Counted from the stretch's first letter, positions 5,102-11,493 are shown. The stretch: 19,404 nt of DNA from DASXMX01 sp036794395 (GCA_036794395.1 DAIRGS010000125.1:1-19404), one strand, 5' to 3'. Notes: generated by a model not told the origin, from the letters alone. Translations and numbers: made by a program.

Positions 5102-5362
5102 ATGAGCGATGAACCCACGATCTCGGCGAGTGCGGTTCGCCGCCAACTTGGTGCGATCGGCGCAGACATGGAGCAAATGCAGCAACGCATTGACCGCCTG
5201 GAATGGATGCGCGAGGCCCTGTCGCGGGCTGAGTGCAGACGCCAGGGGATCGATCCCGATGACATTATTGCGGATGGCGGCCACCTTGCGTGGCACTTGG
5301 TGGGCTATGAGGCCGCCTGCAAAGAAATCCCTGATCCTCAACTGAAACTGCCAGGGCGCTGA
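5102..5362 (+). CDS. small coiled-coil protein, unknown
   Basis: An 86-residue protein with a GGAGAA ribosome-binding site. Residues about 12-45 (QLGAIGADMEQMQQRIDRLE, then WMREALSRAE) form a clear heptad-like helix. The second half, IDPDDIIADGGHLAWHLVG, is more globular. It is the last tightly packed gene of the early operon and is followed by a possible terminator. No family is recognised. Confidence 0.7.
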   Translation: MSDEPTISASAVRRQLGAIGADMEQMQQRIDRLEWMREALSRAECRRQGIDPDDIIADGGHLAWHLVGYEAACKEIPDPQLKLPGR

Positions 5363-5370
5363 AACCAAAA

Positions 5371-5403
5371 GCCGCCCCGAGGTTTCCCCCGAGGCGACTT
5401 TGT
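5371..5403 (+). terminator. possible intrinsic terminator of the early operon
   Basis: GCCGCCCCGAGG, a TTTC loop and CCCCGAGGCGAC can pair at about 9 of 12 positions and are followed by CTTTGT, just 8 bases after the stop at 5362. The stem has three mismatches and the T-run is short, so it may be leaky; the next gene (5436) has no clear promoter and may depend on read-through. Confidence 0.4.
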
Positions 5404-5435
5404 GTCTTGATCGAGGCCCGGGAGGAAAGCGAGCG

Positions 5436-5777
5436 ATGATCCGTTACGGTGGTGTTGTGCTCATGATGCTGTGGTGCGGAGCGGCGCACGCCCAGCTTTC
5501 GGCTGTGGAAAGCGAGGCCACCCATGAGTGTCCGAACGATATCTGCCGTGCGCTGATCATATGCTCTCACCACCAGATGCCGAGTTACGCCGCCCGCCCG
5601 CGCAATGAGGCGGATTTCGAGCCGGGATTTGGAAAGTGCGCCGCGTTCATCAATGACTTTGAAGCACGTCCATGGTTGTCCTTATTGGGAGTCTCCATAT
5701 TAGTTATCGCTGGTATAACGTCTCTTTATTACCAGATCAGGGCGACTATTCGGCGTTGGCGCCATCCAAATTCATAG
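5436..5777 (+). CDS. exported, membrane-anchored protein, unknown
   Basis: The ATG at 5436 follows GGAGGAAAG. The 113-residue product has an N-terminal signal sequence (MIRYGGVVLMMLWCGAAHAQ, cleavage likely after AHA), a periplasmic part with four cysteines (ECPNDICRALIIC and KCAAF), and a C-terminal membrane segment (WLSLLGVSILVIAGITSLYY) followed by a basic cytoplasmic tail (RATIRRWRH). Paired cysteines suggest disulphides in the periplasm. It is the last rightward gene, 15 bases from the end of the leftward arm. It could act at the envelope (for example in exclusion or lysis), but nothing proves this. Confidence 0.75.
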   Translation: MIRYGGVVLMMLWCGAAHAQLSAVESEATHECPNDICRALIICSHHQMPSYAARPRNEADFEPGFGKCAAFINDFEARPWLSLLGVSILVIAGITSLYYQIRATIRRWRHPNS

Positions 5778-5792
5778 TTCCGCCAGCACAGC

Positions 5793-5885
5793 TTAAACGG
5801 TTGCACAGACTCGGATGACTCGGCACAATGGGGAAAGACGGACGGCGACTTCCGTCTCACGCGGGTTGCGTTTGGCGGTGGCCAT
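5793..5885 (-). CDS. possible 30-residue peptide, last gene of late arm
   Basis: A near-perfect ribosome-binding site (AAAGGAGGTGA) lies 5 bases before the ATG at 5885. The peptide reads MATAKRNPRETEVAVRLSPL then CRVIRVCATV, basic with a hydrophobic end. It is the final frame before the arm meets the rightward gene ending at 5777. The strong translation signal is the main evidence; the peptide has no recognised relative. Confidence 0.45.
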   Translation of the reverse strand: MATAKRNPRETEVAVRLSPLCRVIRVCATV

Positions 5886-5903
5886 GTGCTTTCACCTCCT
5901 TTC

Positions 5904-5931
5904 ACCTGTCTCGGCATGCACCGGGACAGGT
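5904..5931 (-). promoter_or_regulatory. perfectly placed hairpin between two late genes
   Basis: ACCTGTCCCGG, a six-base loop and CCGAGACAGGT form an 11-bp stem with one G-T pair. It fits exactly between the stop of the gene at 5931-6113 and the ribosome-binding site of the 30-residue frame. There is no T-run on either strand, so it is not a standard intrinsic terminator. It could stabilise an mRNA 3' end or control translation downstream. Confidence 0.5.
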
Positions 5932-6113
5932 CAACCGCTTTCCATCGTCCTGCCGCCGCTATCGACCACCACCAGTTCAGGATTGACCTGAGCGACCACG
6001 GTGTCGCCCACCAGATAGTTGACGCATGCCGGCGTTTCCTTGCGTGATCCGTCCGCATAGATGGTCATCATCCATTCGCGGGTGACGCGGTCGAGGACAA
6101 CATAGCGGATCAT
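5931..6113 (-). CDS. small protein, unknown
   Basis: A 60-residue protein starting on an ATGA overlap with the upstream gene. The sequence (MIRYVVLDRVTREWMMTIYA, later GDTVVAQVNPELVVVDSGG) is strand-rich and may be one small beta domain. No signal peptide or membrane segment is seen. Function unknown. Confidence 0.65.
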   Translation of the reverse strand: MIRYVVLDRVTREWMMTIYADGSRKETPACVNYLVGDTVVAQVNPELVVVDSGGRTMESG

Positions 6114-6289
6114 TGGTGGATGGCTCTGGCGCGCGAGATGAAGTCCCTCAGCGTCTCGAACGTCACCGGTTGCCCGCTCAGCAGGAGCGCGGCCACTCCC
6201 TGCGTGTCCGCATCGGCGTGGGGCATGAGCACGCGGGCGGCGTTCAAGTGTGCGTCGCGGGTGCGTTGGCCGGGGTCGGGCGGGTTCAT
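6110..6289 (-). CDS. small protein, unknown
   Basis: The ATG at 6289 is chosen because it overlaps the upstream stop (ATGA). The frame stays open further upstream, but that part is antisense-like and covers the neighbouring gene. The 59-residue product begins MNPPDPGQRTRDAHLNAARV and ends PVTFETLRDFISRARAIHQ, apparently two helices. It ends in an ATGA overlap with the next gene. No family recognised. Confidence 0.6.
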   Translation of the reverse strand: MNPPDPGQRTRDAHLNAARVLMPHADADTQGVAALLLSGQPVTFETLRDFISRARAIHQ

Positions 6290-6555
6290 CCCGGGGCTTG
6301 CATGGAGGTTTGCTGCCAAGCCACGGTCCGGCGTGGGCATGCCATGTTCATGCAAACCACCCCGATCGGACATGGGCAACCGAGCGGAGCCGGATAAAAT
6401 GGCGGTAGCTGAGGAGGCCATGGTTGCGGCGCTGGCCATACAGGAACTGGGGGATGGAGCGGCGGCAAGGATGGACCACCCCACTTCGCGCTAAAGTCTT
6501 CGAGAAGTTTGATCAGCCGGTCAGCCTGCTCTTTGGTCATCGGTTCGTCGCTCAC
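6286..6555 (-). CDS. proline-rich small protein, unknown
   Basis: Starts at GTG 6555, overlapping the preceding stop (GTGA). The 89-residue product has a charged helix at the front (MSDEPMTKEQADRLIKLLED) and then a proline/tryptophan-rich stretch from about residue 27 to 60 (LPPLHPPVPVWPAPQPWPPQ), followed by three cysteines. The proline-rich part may be an extended linker or binding arm. The gene overlaps the next start by four bases. Confidence 0.6.
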   Translation of the reverse strand: MSDEPMTKEQADRLIKLLEDFSAKWGGPSLPPLHPPVPVWPAPQPWPPQLPPFYPAPLGCPCPIGVVCMNMACPRRTVAWQQTSMQAPG

Positions 6556-7349
6556 GAGACTGTCAACGCCTGGAGGTCACGAATCATCGTCGCATCCCGG
6601 AACCCAGTCGGTGTCCAGCCTGACGGACGGACGAAGATCGGCCACGCCTCGGCATGAGCCTCCTCTGTGAACTTCTCCATCCAGTCGGGCGTGATCGCCT
6701 GTTGCTGGCCCCAGGTGGCGCAGTAGAACATGTTGGCGTCGTAGTGTGTCACGAACACGTCGTGACCGCCCGCGATCGTCTGGTCCCCGGACAGCGACCA
6801 AGGCTGGCCGTTGTTAGTCTGCTCCTCTGCGCTGTTCGGCAAGTTCACTCCGATTCGGATTCCACCGAAAACGATGATCCCCCACTTCAGGCGATGGAAC
6901 GCGCCGAAGTCCCACGCACCCGTGATGATCGGCGCGGTGGCCTGGGCCTTGTGACCCGCGATCCCGCTCGATACCATGTAGGCGCAGACGGTATTTTCTT
7001 CCGCGCCCTGGTCACTCGCATTGCTCTGAGGATTGTTGGGGTCATCTGGCCGATAGCCACTGGTAGCCTCGTAGACACCGAGCACGTCGGCCACAGTTGG
7101 CACGACTGGATTGCCTGCTGCTGCGCTACGCCAGATCAGCGCATTGGCGCAGTCGGCTGCTGTGCAGTCGCCAATTGTGTCGTTCAGGTACATCTTAAAG
7201 CCCCCGGCTTTGGCGACCCGTGGCATAAAATTCTGACTGGCGGGTGGTGGTGGGCCAAAGCTGGCGAGCACCTGATTGACGACCAAAGCCGCCTTCATGT
7301 TCTTGACCGAGAATATCGGCTCGCGCCGACCGAGTTTGAAATTGGGCAT
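6552..7349 (-). CDS. papain-fold-like putative cysteine peptidase/amidase
   Basis: A 265-residue protein with GGAAGGTG as ribosome-binding site. It begins MPNFKLGRREPIF and lacks a signal peptide. The motif YLNDTIGDCTAADCANALIW (residues 54-73) resembles the nucleophile region of papain-like proteins, with C62 leading a helix. GGHDVFVTHYD puts H196 in the expected later position, and CATWGQ (210-215) resembles the NSWG motif but lacks its Asn. Phage and bacterial proteins with this GDCT/GGH pattern are usually annotated hypothetical. It may act on peptidoglycan or on protein; it lies directly downstream of the lysis genes. Architecture seen in sequence; enzymatic activity is inference. Confidence 0.7.
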   Translation of the reverse strand: MPNFKLGRREPIFSVKNMKAALVVNQVLASFGPPPPASQNFMPRVAKAGGFKMYLNDTIGDCTAADCANALIWRSAAAGNPVVPTVADVLGVYEATSGYRPDDPNNPQSNASDQGAEENTVCAYMVSSGIAGHKAQATAPIITGAWDFGAFHRLKWGIIVFGGIRIGVNLPNSAEEQTNNGQPWSLSGDQTIAGGHDVFVTHYDANMFYCATWGQQQAITPDWMEKFTEEAHAEAWPIFVRPSGWTPTGFRDATMIRDLQALTVS

Positions 7350-7351
7350 CG

Positions 7352-7576
7352 TTATGCACCTTCCTGTTGTTGCCGGTCCGTTTTGATCCTCTTAGCGGCG
7401 GCGGCCTGTTCTATCTTCTCCATCGCGACAATGGCGCGGACCAATCGGGCACCTTCCGCGCGTGTAAGCAGATAACGGGGCATTTTGTCAGCTGCATCTC
7501 GCGCCGCCTCGATCACCTCATGCGTGGCCGCGTTCCATTCGTCAGCCAAGACTTCAGGGAGCGGACGCAGGGTCAT
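7352..7576 (-). CDS. small helical protein, unknown
   Basis: The start is ATG 7576, overlapping the lipoprotein stop (ATGA); a much longer frame upstream is only antisense-like Arg/Gly-rich sequence. The 74-residue product is helical (LPEVLADEWNAATHEVIEAA, later LVRAIVAMEKIEQAAAAKR) with a basic, Gln-rich end (IKTDRQQQEGA). It sits two bases before the putative peptidase gene and may be a soluble accessory to the lysis region. No family recognised. Confidence 0.65.
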   Translation of the reverse strand: MTLRPLPEVLADEWNAATHEVIEAARDAADKMPRYLLTRAEGARLVRAIVAMEKIEQAAAAKRIKTDRQQQEGA

Positions 7577-8049
7577 TTGTGAACGTACTTGTTCAGCACC
7601 ATCCGCGCCGTCGCCGGATTCATCGTTAACTTCGCCGCTGGTGCAGGTGCCACTGTCACCCCTGCCGCCGCCAGGATCGTCGGCAACAGCGCCAGAGCTG
7701 CGTTGATCGCGATCGCCTCGGCCGATGCCGGGTTCAGCAATCCCAGCAGGATCGGCGCGGCCACCCTGATCGCCGCAATAAGCTGCTGCGCCGCAGTGCC
7801 CGGGACTGCCGTCGATTGCTGAATGATCCCATTGGCCGCGACGACGGTGGCCAGGGCGTTGTCGATTTTCGTTTTGGTCGCCGGATCCAGGTTCGGCGTT
7901 GCCTCGACGCTGACTGCCACGGCAGCCACGCCGGCGGTCACCAGCGCGGCGTCGGCCTGTAGCTGCTGTTGGGGCGTTGCGCCGGGCTGGCAGCCCGCGA
8001 GGGTCAGCGCCAGGAGTGATACGCTGGCGAGCGCGGAACGGCGGTTCAT
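7573..8049 (-). CDS. phage-encoded lipoprotein
   Basis: A 158-residue protein with a type II signal peptide: MNRRSALASVSLLALTLAGC, lipobox LAGC with the cysteine at residue 20. The mature part is alanine-rich and helical, with hydrophobic runs (PTILAAAGVTVAPAPAA). A GGAGC ribosome-binding site supports ATG 8049; an in-frame ATG ten codons earlier (8079) has a weaker AGGA site. It follows the holin-like and endolysin genes, the place where an outer-membrane spanin often sits, but no inner-membrane partner was identified. Function beyond lipoprotein is a guess. Confidence 0.75.
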   Translation of the reverse strand: MNRRSALASVSLLALTLAGCQPGATPQQQLQADAALVTAGVAAVAVSVEATPNLDPATKTKIDNALATVVAANGIIQQSTAVPGTAAQQLIAAIRVAAPILLGLLNPASAEAIAINAALALLPTILAAAGVTVAPAPAAKLTMNPATARMVLNKYVHK

Positions 8050-8089
8050 TTTGCATGCTCCAAGGTTGTAGCGGATCATTTCATTGTTC

Positions 8090-8542
8090 CTATGTTGCTG
8101 GCGTCGCTGGCGTCATCACCCGCCGCCACAGCGCCACCACGCCCGCCCAGATGGCGCTCCCGACCAGTCCTCCGCCAAAGCACAGCATCCCGGTAACGGT
8201 CGGGTCAGCGGCCACCCCGAACTTCGCAAAGGCCCACCCGATCAACGCGCCGCTGACGGTGCCGGCCGTCGAGTGCATCCACGCGCCGATCTGCGTGCCA
8301 AACTGCTTCTCCAACGCGGCCAGCAGTTCGGGGTTCGCGTTGGCGAATGCGATCAGGCCGGCCAGGCCCTTGGATACCGTCACCATCCAGTCGATCTTGT
8401 CGGTGGTCGCAACGGCCGGGGCGAAGATGGGCATCACGATCGGTGCGCTGATAGCGCTGACGGGAGGTGGCGGAATGGACGGAACAGGCGTGCTGATGGC
8501 TGCGCTGTTGCGGGGATTGCCCATTGGCGGAAGGTCGGTCAT
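8090..8542 (-). CDS. holin-like membrane protein
   Basis: A 150-residue protein starting on an ATGA overlap with the endolysin stop. The first 50 residues are proline/alanine-rich, then a helical part (KIDWMVTVSKGLAGLIAFAN) is followed by two membrane segments near residues 94-111 (VSGALIGWAFAKFGV) and 117-137 (MLCFGGGLVGSAIWAGVVAL) and a short basic end. Two segments, small size and coupling to an endolysin fit a holin, which would open the inner membrane. The long N-terminal part is unusual for a holin, so other membrane roles are possible. Confidence 0.55.
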   Translation of the reverse strand: MTDLPPMGNPRNSAAISTPVPSIPPPPVSAISAPIVMPIFAPAVATTDKIDWMVTVSKGLAGLIAFANANPELLAALEKQFGTQIGAWMHSTAGTVSGALIGWAFAKFGVAADPTVTGMLCFGGGLVGSAIWAGVVALWRRVMTPATPAT

Positions 8543-9069
8543 TTTTTTGGGTCGCTCATGGTTTCACCTGTTGCCTCGTAGGCTTTGTCAGCGGCCAGCG
8601 CCGCGGCGTAGACCGCCGGCCATGCGCGCGGGCGTGGCTTTCCTGGGCGCCAGATGGACGCGTACTGCCGCCACGCAGCGCCTTCATCGCCGTATGGTGG
8701 CAATGGGTAGGGGTCGCACCAGATATCCAACCTCGCCAGCGCCACCTGCAGGAACGGATCACCGAGCAACGAACCGTAGACCGCCCTACCGTTCGGCGGG
8801 ATTTTCGCATCGGCGCAGCACAGGTGCATCGCAATGCTGCTTGCCGGGTTGGCCAGGACCTCGCTGCACGTTTCGCTTTCGTCCTGATAATAACCCATCC
8901 CAGGACCACCGCCGCCCTGCCGGATGTTCTGCCAGTCGGACTCAATACCCGGTATGGCGAGCATCAGAATACGAACACCGCGCACGACAGGAACCCGAGG
9001 GCCGACGACTTTCGCGAAGCGGGTCAGACCCGGCACCAACACCTGATCGAGGAACTCCGCTGCCGCCAT
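8539..9069 (-). CDS. muramidase-like phage endolysin
   Basis: A 176-residue protein with AAAGGA as ribosome-binding site at ATG 9069. An upstream in-frame ATG at 9126 is rejected because it lies in the terminator. The conserved pattern ILMLAIPGIESDWQNIRQ (E43 as the likely catalytic acid) is followed by GGGGPGMGYYQDE, corresponding to the GPARGLWQFE motif of this family. VYGSLLGDPFLQVALARLDI, WCDPYPLPPYGDE and WRPGKP follow. These features match a lysozyme-like phage family that hydrolyses the glycan strands of peptidoglycan. There is no signal peptide, so it needs a holin, and a holin-like gene follows on an ATGA overlap. Confidence 0.8.
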   Translation of the reverse strand: MAAAEFLDQVLVPGLTRFAKVVGPRVPVVRGVRILMLAIPGIESDWQNIRQGGGGPGMGYYQDESETCSEVLANPASSIAMHLCCADAKIPPNGRAVYGSLLGDPFLQVALARLDIWCDPYPLPPYGDEGAAWRQYASIWRPGKPRPRAWPAVYAAALAADKAYEATGETMSDPKK

Positions 9070-9124
9070 GGGGTTTGTCCTTTGGGTTTGGGGGACATCT
9101 TCGTCTCTCGCTCGCCGGGGATGC

Positions 9125-9155
9125 AAAAACGGCCCTGGGGTTTTGCCCAGAGCCG
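9125..9155 (-). terminator. strong intrinsic terminator
   Basis: On the minus strand CGGCTCTGGG, a CAAAAC loop and CCCAGGGCCG form a 10-bp stem with one T-G pair, followed directly by TTTTT (9129-9125). It lies between the gene ending at 9180 and the endolysin start at 9069, so it separates tail/accessory genes from the lysis block. Lysis expression would need read-through, antitermination or its own promoter. Confidence 0.85.
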
Positions 9156-9179
9156 CATTTAGCCCGTCCCCGACAGAGA

Positions 9180-9530
9180 TCAGGGCGCGGTTGGCGGCGG
9201 CGGCACAACCAGCGCGTCCATTGCTGAGCGCATGGTATCAAGGCGCGTCACCTGAGCCGTCATGGCATCGGCTGCCGCTTGCGTAACAACCTGTCCTACC
9301 GGCGGGATAGCTGCCTGAAGGGCTGCTGTAATCGCCGTGAGGTCCGTCTGCATGCCATCAAGGTCGGCCTGGAGTTTGGCGTTGTTGGCGTCGATCTGTG
9401 CGGAAATTGAAGTGCTCATTTTTTGAATCTCCTGACTGAGTTGAGCGAGGCGTTGGTCGATCTTGTCCAGCCGGTCGTGAACCGATTCGTGGTGGCGCTG
9501 GAACCATCCGGGGAACTGGATTTCGGTCAT
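9180..9530 (-). CDS. coiled-coil protein with N-terminal FPGWF module (copy 2)
   Basis: The start at 9530 is chosen because it places FPGWF five residues after Met, exactly as in the paralogue upstream; an earlier ATG at 9584 overlaps that gene. The 116-residue protein has MTEIQFPGWFQRHHESVHDR at the front, a long coiled coil (about residues 20-75), and a proline-rich end (VVPPPPTAP). It aligns with the neighbour over the first 26 residues. It could be a trimeric tail-accessory or cell-surface protein; the function is unknown. Confidence 0.65.
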   Translation of the reverse strand: MTEIQFPGWFQRHHESVHDRLDKIDQRLAQLSQEIQKMSTSISAQIDANNAKLQADLDGMQTDLTAITAALQAAIPPVGQVVTQAAADAMTAQVTRLDTMRSAMDALVVPPPPTAP

Positions 9531-9567
9531 TTGCCCAGATATAGCCTCTTTACGACGAGTGAACAAG

Positions 9568-9804
9568 TTACGATCGTGGGACATCCCGAGATGACTTGAC
9601 GCTGTTAACCAAATCCATAAGCCGGTCGATGTCAGCCTTGGTTGCCACTTCCTCGTCAACATGCTGGGCAAGTAATCTGATCATATCAACAACCCTTTCC
9701 ATAACGTCAAGGATAAGGATGTTGGTCTGGTCGATCGAGTCGAACCGATCCATGACGTCGTTGTAGTGTCGGTTGAACCAGCCTGGAAAAGAATGGACGC
9801 TCAC
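9568..9804 (-). CDS. coiled-coil protein with N-terminal FPGWF module (copy 1)
   Basis: Starts at GTG 9804, overlapping the stop of the ribbon-helix-helix gene (GTGA). The 78-residue product begins MSVHSFPGWFNRHYNDVMDR, then FDSIDQTNILILDVMERVV and VDMIRLLAQHVDEEVATKAD, a continuous amphipathic helix. The first 26 residues are clearly related to the next gene's (FPGWF-x-RH-x3-V-x-DR-x-D-x-IDQ). The two differ afterwards. Function unknown. Confidence 0.7.
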   Translation of the reverse strand: MSVHSFPGWFNRHYNDVMDRFDSIDQTNILILDVMERVVDMIRLLAQHVDEEVATKADIDRLMDLVNSVKSSRDVPRS

Positions 9805-9971
9805 GGCTTTCTGGTCGCGGATGGCGCCTTCATCTGGTCCAGAATGATCCGGTTCAGCAGTTCGTTACGCGGAATTTGCATGACTCTGGCGATGTCCCTG
9901 ATCCAGGCGGTGACCTCCGGGCTGGTGCGGAGGGTCATCGACTCAGAGCGGGAGGAGGAACGGGAGATCAT
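9801..9971 (-). CDS. ribbon-helix-helix (Arc-type) small protein
   Basis: A 56-residue protein starting on an ATGA overlap. After a serine-rich start (MISRSSSRSES), MTLRTSPEVTAWIRDIARVM and QIPRNELLNRIILDQM match the short strand plus two helices of Arc/CopG-type DNA-binding proteins. It may regulate late genes or sit in the virion by chance of gene order; the target is unknown. The 4-base overlaps at both ends tie it to its neighbours. Confidence 0.7.
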   Translation of the reverse strand: MISRSSSRSESMTLRTSPEVTAWIRDIARVMQIPRNELLNRIILDQMKAPSATRKP

Positions 9972-10279
9972 TCTGAATGATCTTTTTTTAACTCAGCCCG
10001 CGCTGCATCGGCCGCGTCGATCACCTTGGCGGCTGCATCGGCAATCACCTCTGGCTGCATCCCATGCGCCTGGTTGGCAGATATTTTGGCATTTGCCATG
10101 TCACCCCACATCTTGGCCAACTGGGTCATTCGCCCATCGATCTGCACCATGACCTGTTGCTGCGCATTGTGACGTTTGCCGTTCAGATAGATCGTGGTCC
10201 AGATCGAAATGATGAACCCGCTGGCGCCGACAACGTAGGGCGCCAGCGTCGAAAGCAGGCGGGAGGTCGCTTCGTCCAT
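9968..10279 (-). CDS. membrane-anchored coiled-coil protein
   Basis: A 103-residue protein with one membrane segment at about residues 10-31 (LAPYVVGASGFIISIWTTIY) and a soluble, helical C-terminal part (QQQVMVQIDGRMTQLAKMWG, later DAADAARAELKKDHSE). Small single-pass proteins of this shape are common near lysis and tail genes. The ribosome-binding site is weak. No family recognised. Confidence 0.65.
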   Translation of the reverse strand: MDEATSRLLSTLAPYVVGASGFIISIWTTIYLNGKRHNAQQQVMVQIDGRMTQLAKMWGDMANAKISANQAHGMQPEVIADAAAKVIDAADAARAELKKDHSE

Positions 10280-10286
10280 GGCCAGC

Positions 10287-10454
10287 TCAGTAACGCAGTC
10301 CGAAGCCGCCGCCGAACAGCATGGCGAGCACGAGCACCAAGACGATCAAGCCGATAATGCCGAAACCACCGCCGCCATAGTACCCGTTCGAGTGGCCCCA
10401 GTAGCCGCCGCCCAAACCAAACACGAGAATCAGCACGATTAAGATCAGTAACAT
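10287..10454 (-). CDS. very hydrophobic Gly-rich small protein (DUF3309-like)
   Basis: A 55-residue protein with GGAGAAGGTG as ribosome-binding site. MLLILIVLILVFGLGGGYWG, a GYYGGGG linker and IIGLIVLVLVLAMLFGGGFG form two short membrane segments around a Tyr/Gly-rich turn. The layout resembles DUF3309-type bacterial membrane peptides. The resemblance is by composition and length only. Confidence 0.65.
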   Translation of the reverse strand: MLLILIVLILVFGLGGGYWGHSNGYYGGGGFGIIGLIVLVLVLAMLFGGGFGLRY

Positions 10455-10490
10455 GACACCTTCTCCTTCCCCGGGGAACGCCGGGAGCGC

Positions 10491-10760
10491 CTATTTTCCA
10501 AGCCCTTTGACAATCTCAAGGATGAGAGAGCCAACCATCGTCAGTAGCCCGGTGCAAATCCAGAACATCAGGTTTTTGAAGTTCGTCTGTATCGTATTCT
10601 CCAACTTCTCCATGCGGGCGATATTCTGCGCGTGCTTCACATCCGATTGATCGTTCTGGACTTTGAGCGCATCCTTGATCTCCCGCTTGTCGATCTCACA
10701 GTCCCGCATGTGCTGGATGATCAGCGTGCGGGCCTCCTGGGCTTCTGAGCGGCCGAACAT
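10491..10760 (-). CDS. coiled-coil plus C-terminal membrane anchor protein
   Basis: The start at 10760 (MFGRSEAQEARTLIIQHM) is chosen because it overlaps the upstream stop (TGATG); the frame is open further upstream only as antisense-like sequence. The 89-residue product has an amphipathic helix (about 5-65, ENTIQTNFKNL near the end) and a membrane segment (LMFWICTGLLTMVGSLILEI). This layout is that of XhlA-type phage membrane-associated proteins, which act in lysis in some phages. The similarity is structural only. Confidence 0.65.
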   Translation of the reverse strand: MFGRSEAQEARTLIIQHMRDCEIDKREIKDALKVQNDQSDVKHAQNIARMEKLENTIQTNFKNLMFWICTGLLTMVGSLILEIVKGLGK

Positions 10761-11086
10761 CAGGCCGACGGCGCGGTCTCGAAGTGGTCGCGCACGTGGT
10801 CCAGGAGATCCAGGACCTCGAAGACCGTGCGGCCGGGTTTGTCCTGCCACAGTTGCGCGTGCTGGCCTTCGAGGATGTCAAAGGCAGCGATAACGATCGA
10901 ATTGGCGACGCGGTCGAATGTGGGACTGTATCCCACAGCGTCGTAGAGGGCGCCGAGGAAACACCGACGATCTCCGTCCTCGAATTTTCGCTGGCACCAG
11001 CCATTAGTGAGGAGAGAGTTTCGCATCCGGTCGACGATGCCGATCTGCTCGGCGTGGTGATGGTGGTACGGTGCGTCAAGTGGCAT
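10760..11086 (-). CDS. DUF6197-like protein 1
   Basis: A 108-residue protein starting on a TAATG overlap. The pattern LLTNGWCQRKFEDGDRRC, FLGALYDAVG and, near the end, WQDKPGRTVFEVLDLLDHV matches the usual DUF6197 plan (W-C near the start, C-x-x-GAL in the middle, and an xDxxGRTxxEVLxLLD ending). A histidine-rich start (PYHHHHAEQ) is unusual. DUF6197 has no known function; it is frequent in phages and actinobacterial mobile DNA. The next upstream gene is a second, diverged member. Confidence 0.65.
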   Translation of the reverse strand: MPLDAPYHHHHAEQIGIVDRMRNSLLTNGWCQRKFEDGDRRCFLGALYDAVGYSPTFDRVANSIVIAAFDILEGQHAQLWQDKPGRTVFEVLDLLDHVRDHFETAPSA

Positions 11087-11493
11087 TAGAAAGACTCCAT
11101 GATAAACGATGACTTCGCAGCGGCCAGCAGCGCCAGGATTTCTGCATGGTCGTGATTATCGTTGTAGGTTGGCACATATTCGCCGCCTAGTTTTCGTAAT
11201 CTGGCGCGCACTGTCCCGGCGATGGGAGGTCCGTAGCCTTTGTCAATCTCCCAAGGATCGGCATCAGTCAGATATGCCAAACCGCCAATCAGACAGAACG
11301 ATTCCCACGTTTCGGTAACAGCACGCAACCACCACCATTTACGTTTACGTGTCATGTGCGTGATATGCCAGGCATTCCGGCACCAGTTGGCAGGATTGAC
11401 AAAAAGCGCCTCCAACTCTTCAATCAACCTGATTTCCGCCTCGCACTTTCTGGGTTTCAGGATGGAGATGGCTAGCGTGTTATCAAACGGCAT
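11086..11493 (-). CDS. DUF6197-like protein 2 (diverged)
   Basis: The start at 11493 follows a GGAG ribosome-binding site (the open frame extends upstream but overlaps the GH16 gene's end). The 135-residue product has NPANWCRNAWHITH, FCLIGGLAYLTDAD and TYNDNHDHAEILALLAAAK, the same three landmarks as the next gene but with a Trp/Lys-rich insertion (TRKRKWWWLRAV) between the first two. It is likely a diverged paralogue. It sits just downstream of the polysaccharide enzymes. Function unknown. Confidence 0.6.
   Translation of the reverse strand: MPFDNTLAISILKPRKCEAEIRLIEELEALFVNPANWCRNAWHITHMTRKRKWWWLRAVTETWESFCLIGGLAYLTDADPWEIDKGYGPPIAGTVRARLRKLGGEYVPTYNDNHDHAEILALLAAAKSSFIMESF

Noticed and set aside
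6654..7475. A 273-residue rightward open frame
   Set aside because: Antisense of the putative peptidase gene, whose motifs, ribosome-binding site and coupling are clear.
7577..8056. Upstream extension of the small gene at 7352-7576
   Set aside because: Gly/Arg-rich out-of-frame reading of the lipoprotein gene; the ATGA overlap at 7576 is the better start.
5436..8079. ATGATCCG(C/T)TA at three possible starts (5436, 6113, 8079)
   Set aside because: Twelve-base similarity with no further extension; only two are likely real starts, so it is probably chance.
9070..9126. Longer N-terminus for the endolysin
   Set aside because: The extra codons run into the terminator hairpin, and AAAGGA supports the ATG at 9069.
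7977..9227. A 416-residue rightward open frame
   Set aside because: Arg/Pro-rich antisense of the holin-like and endolysin genes and of the terminator; no protein-like pattern.
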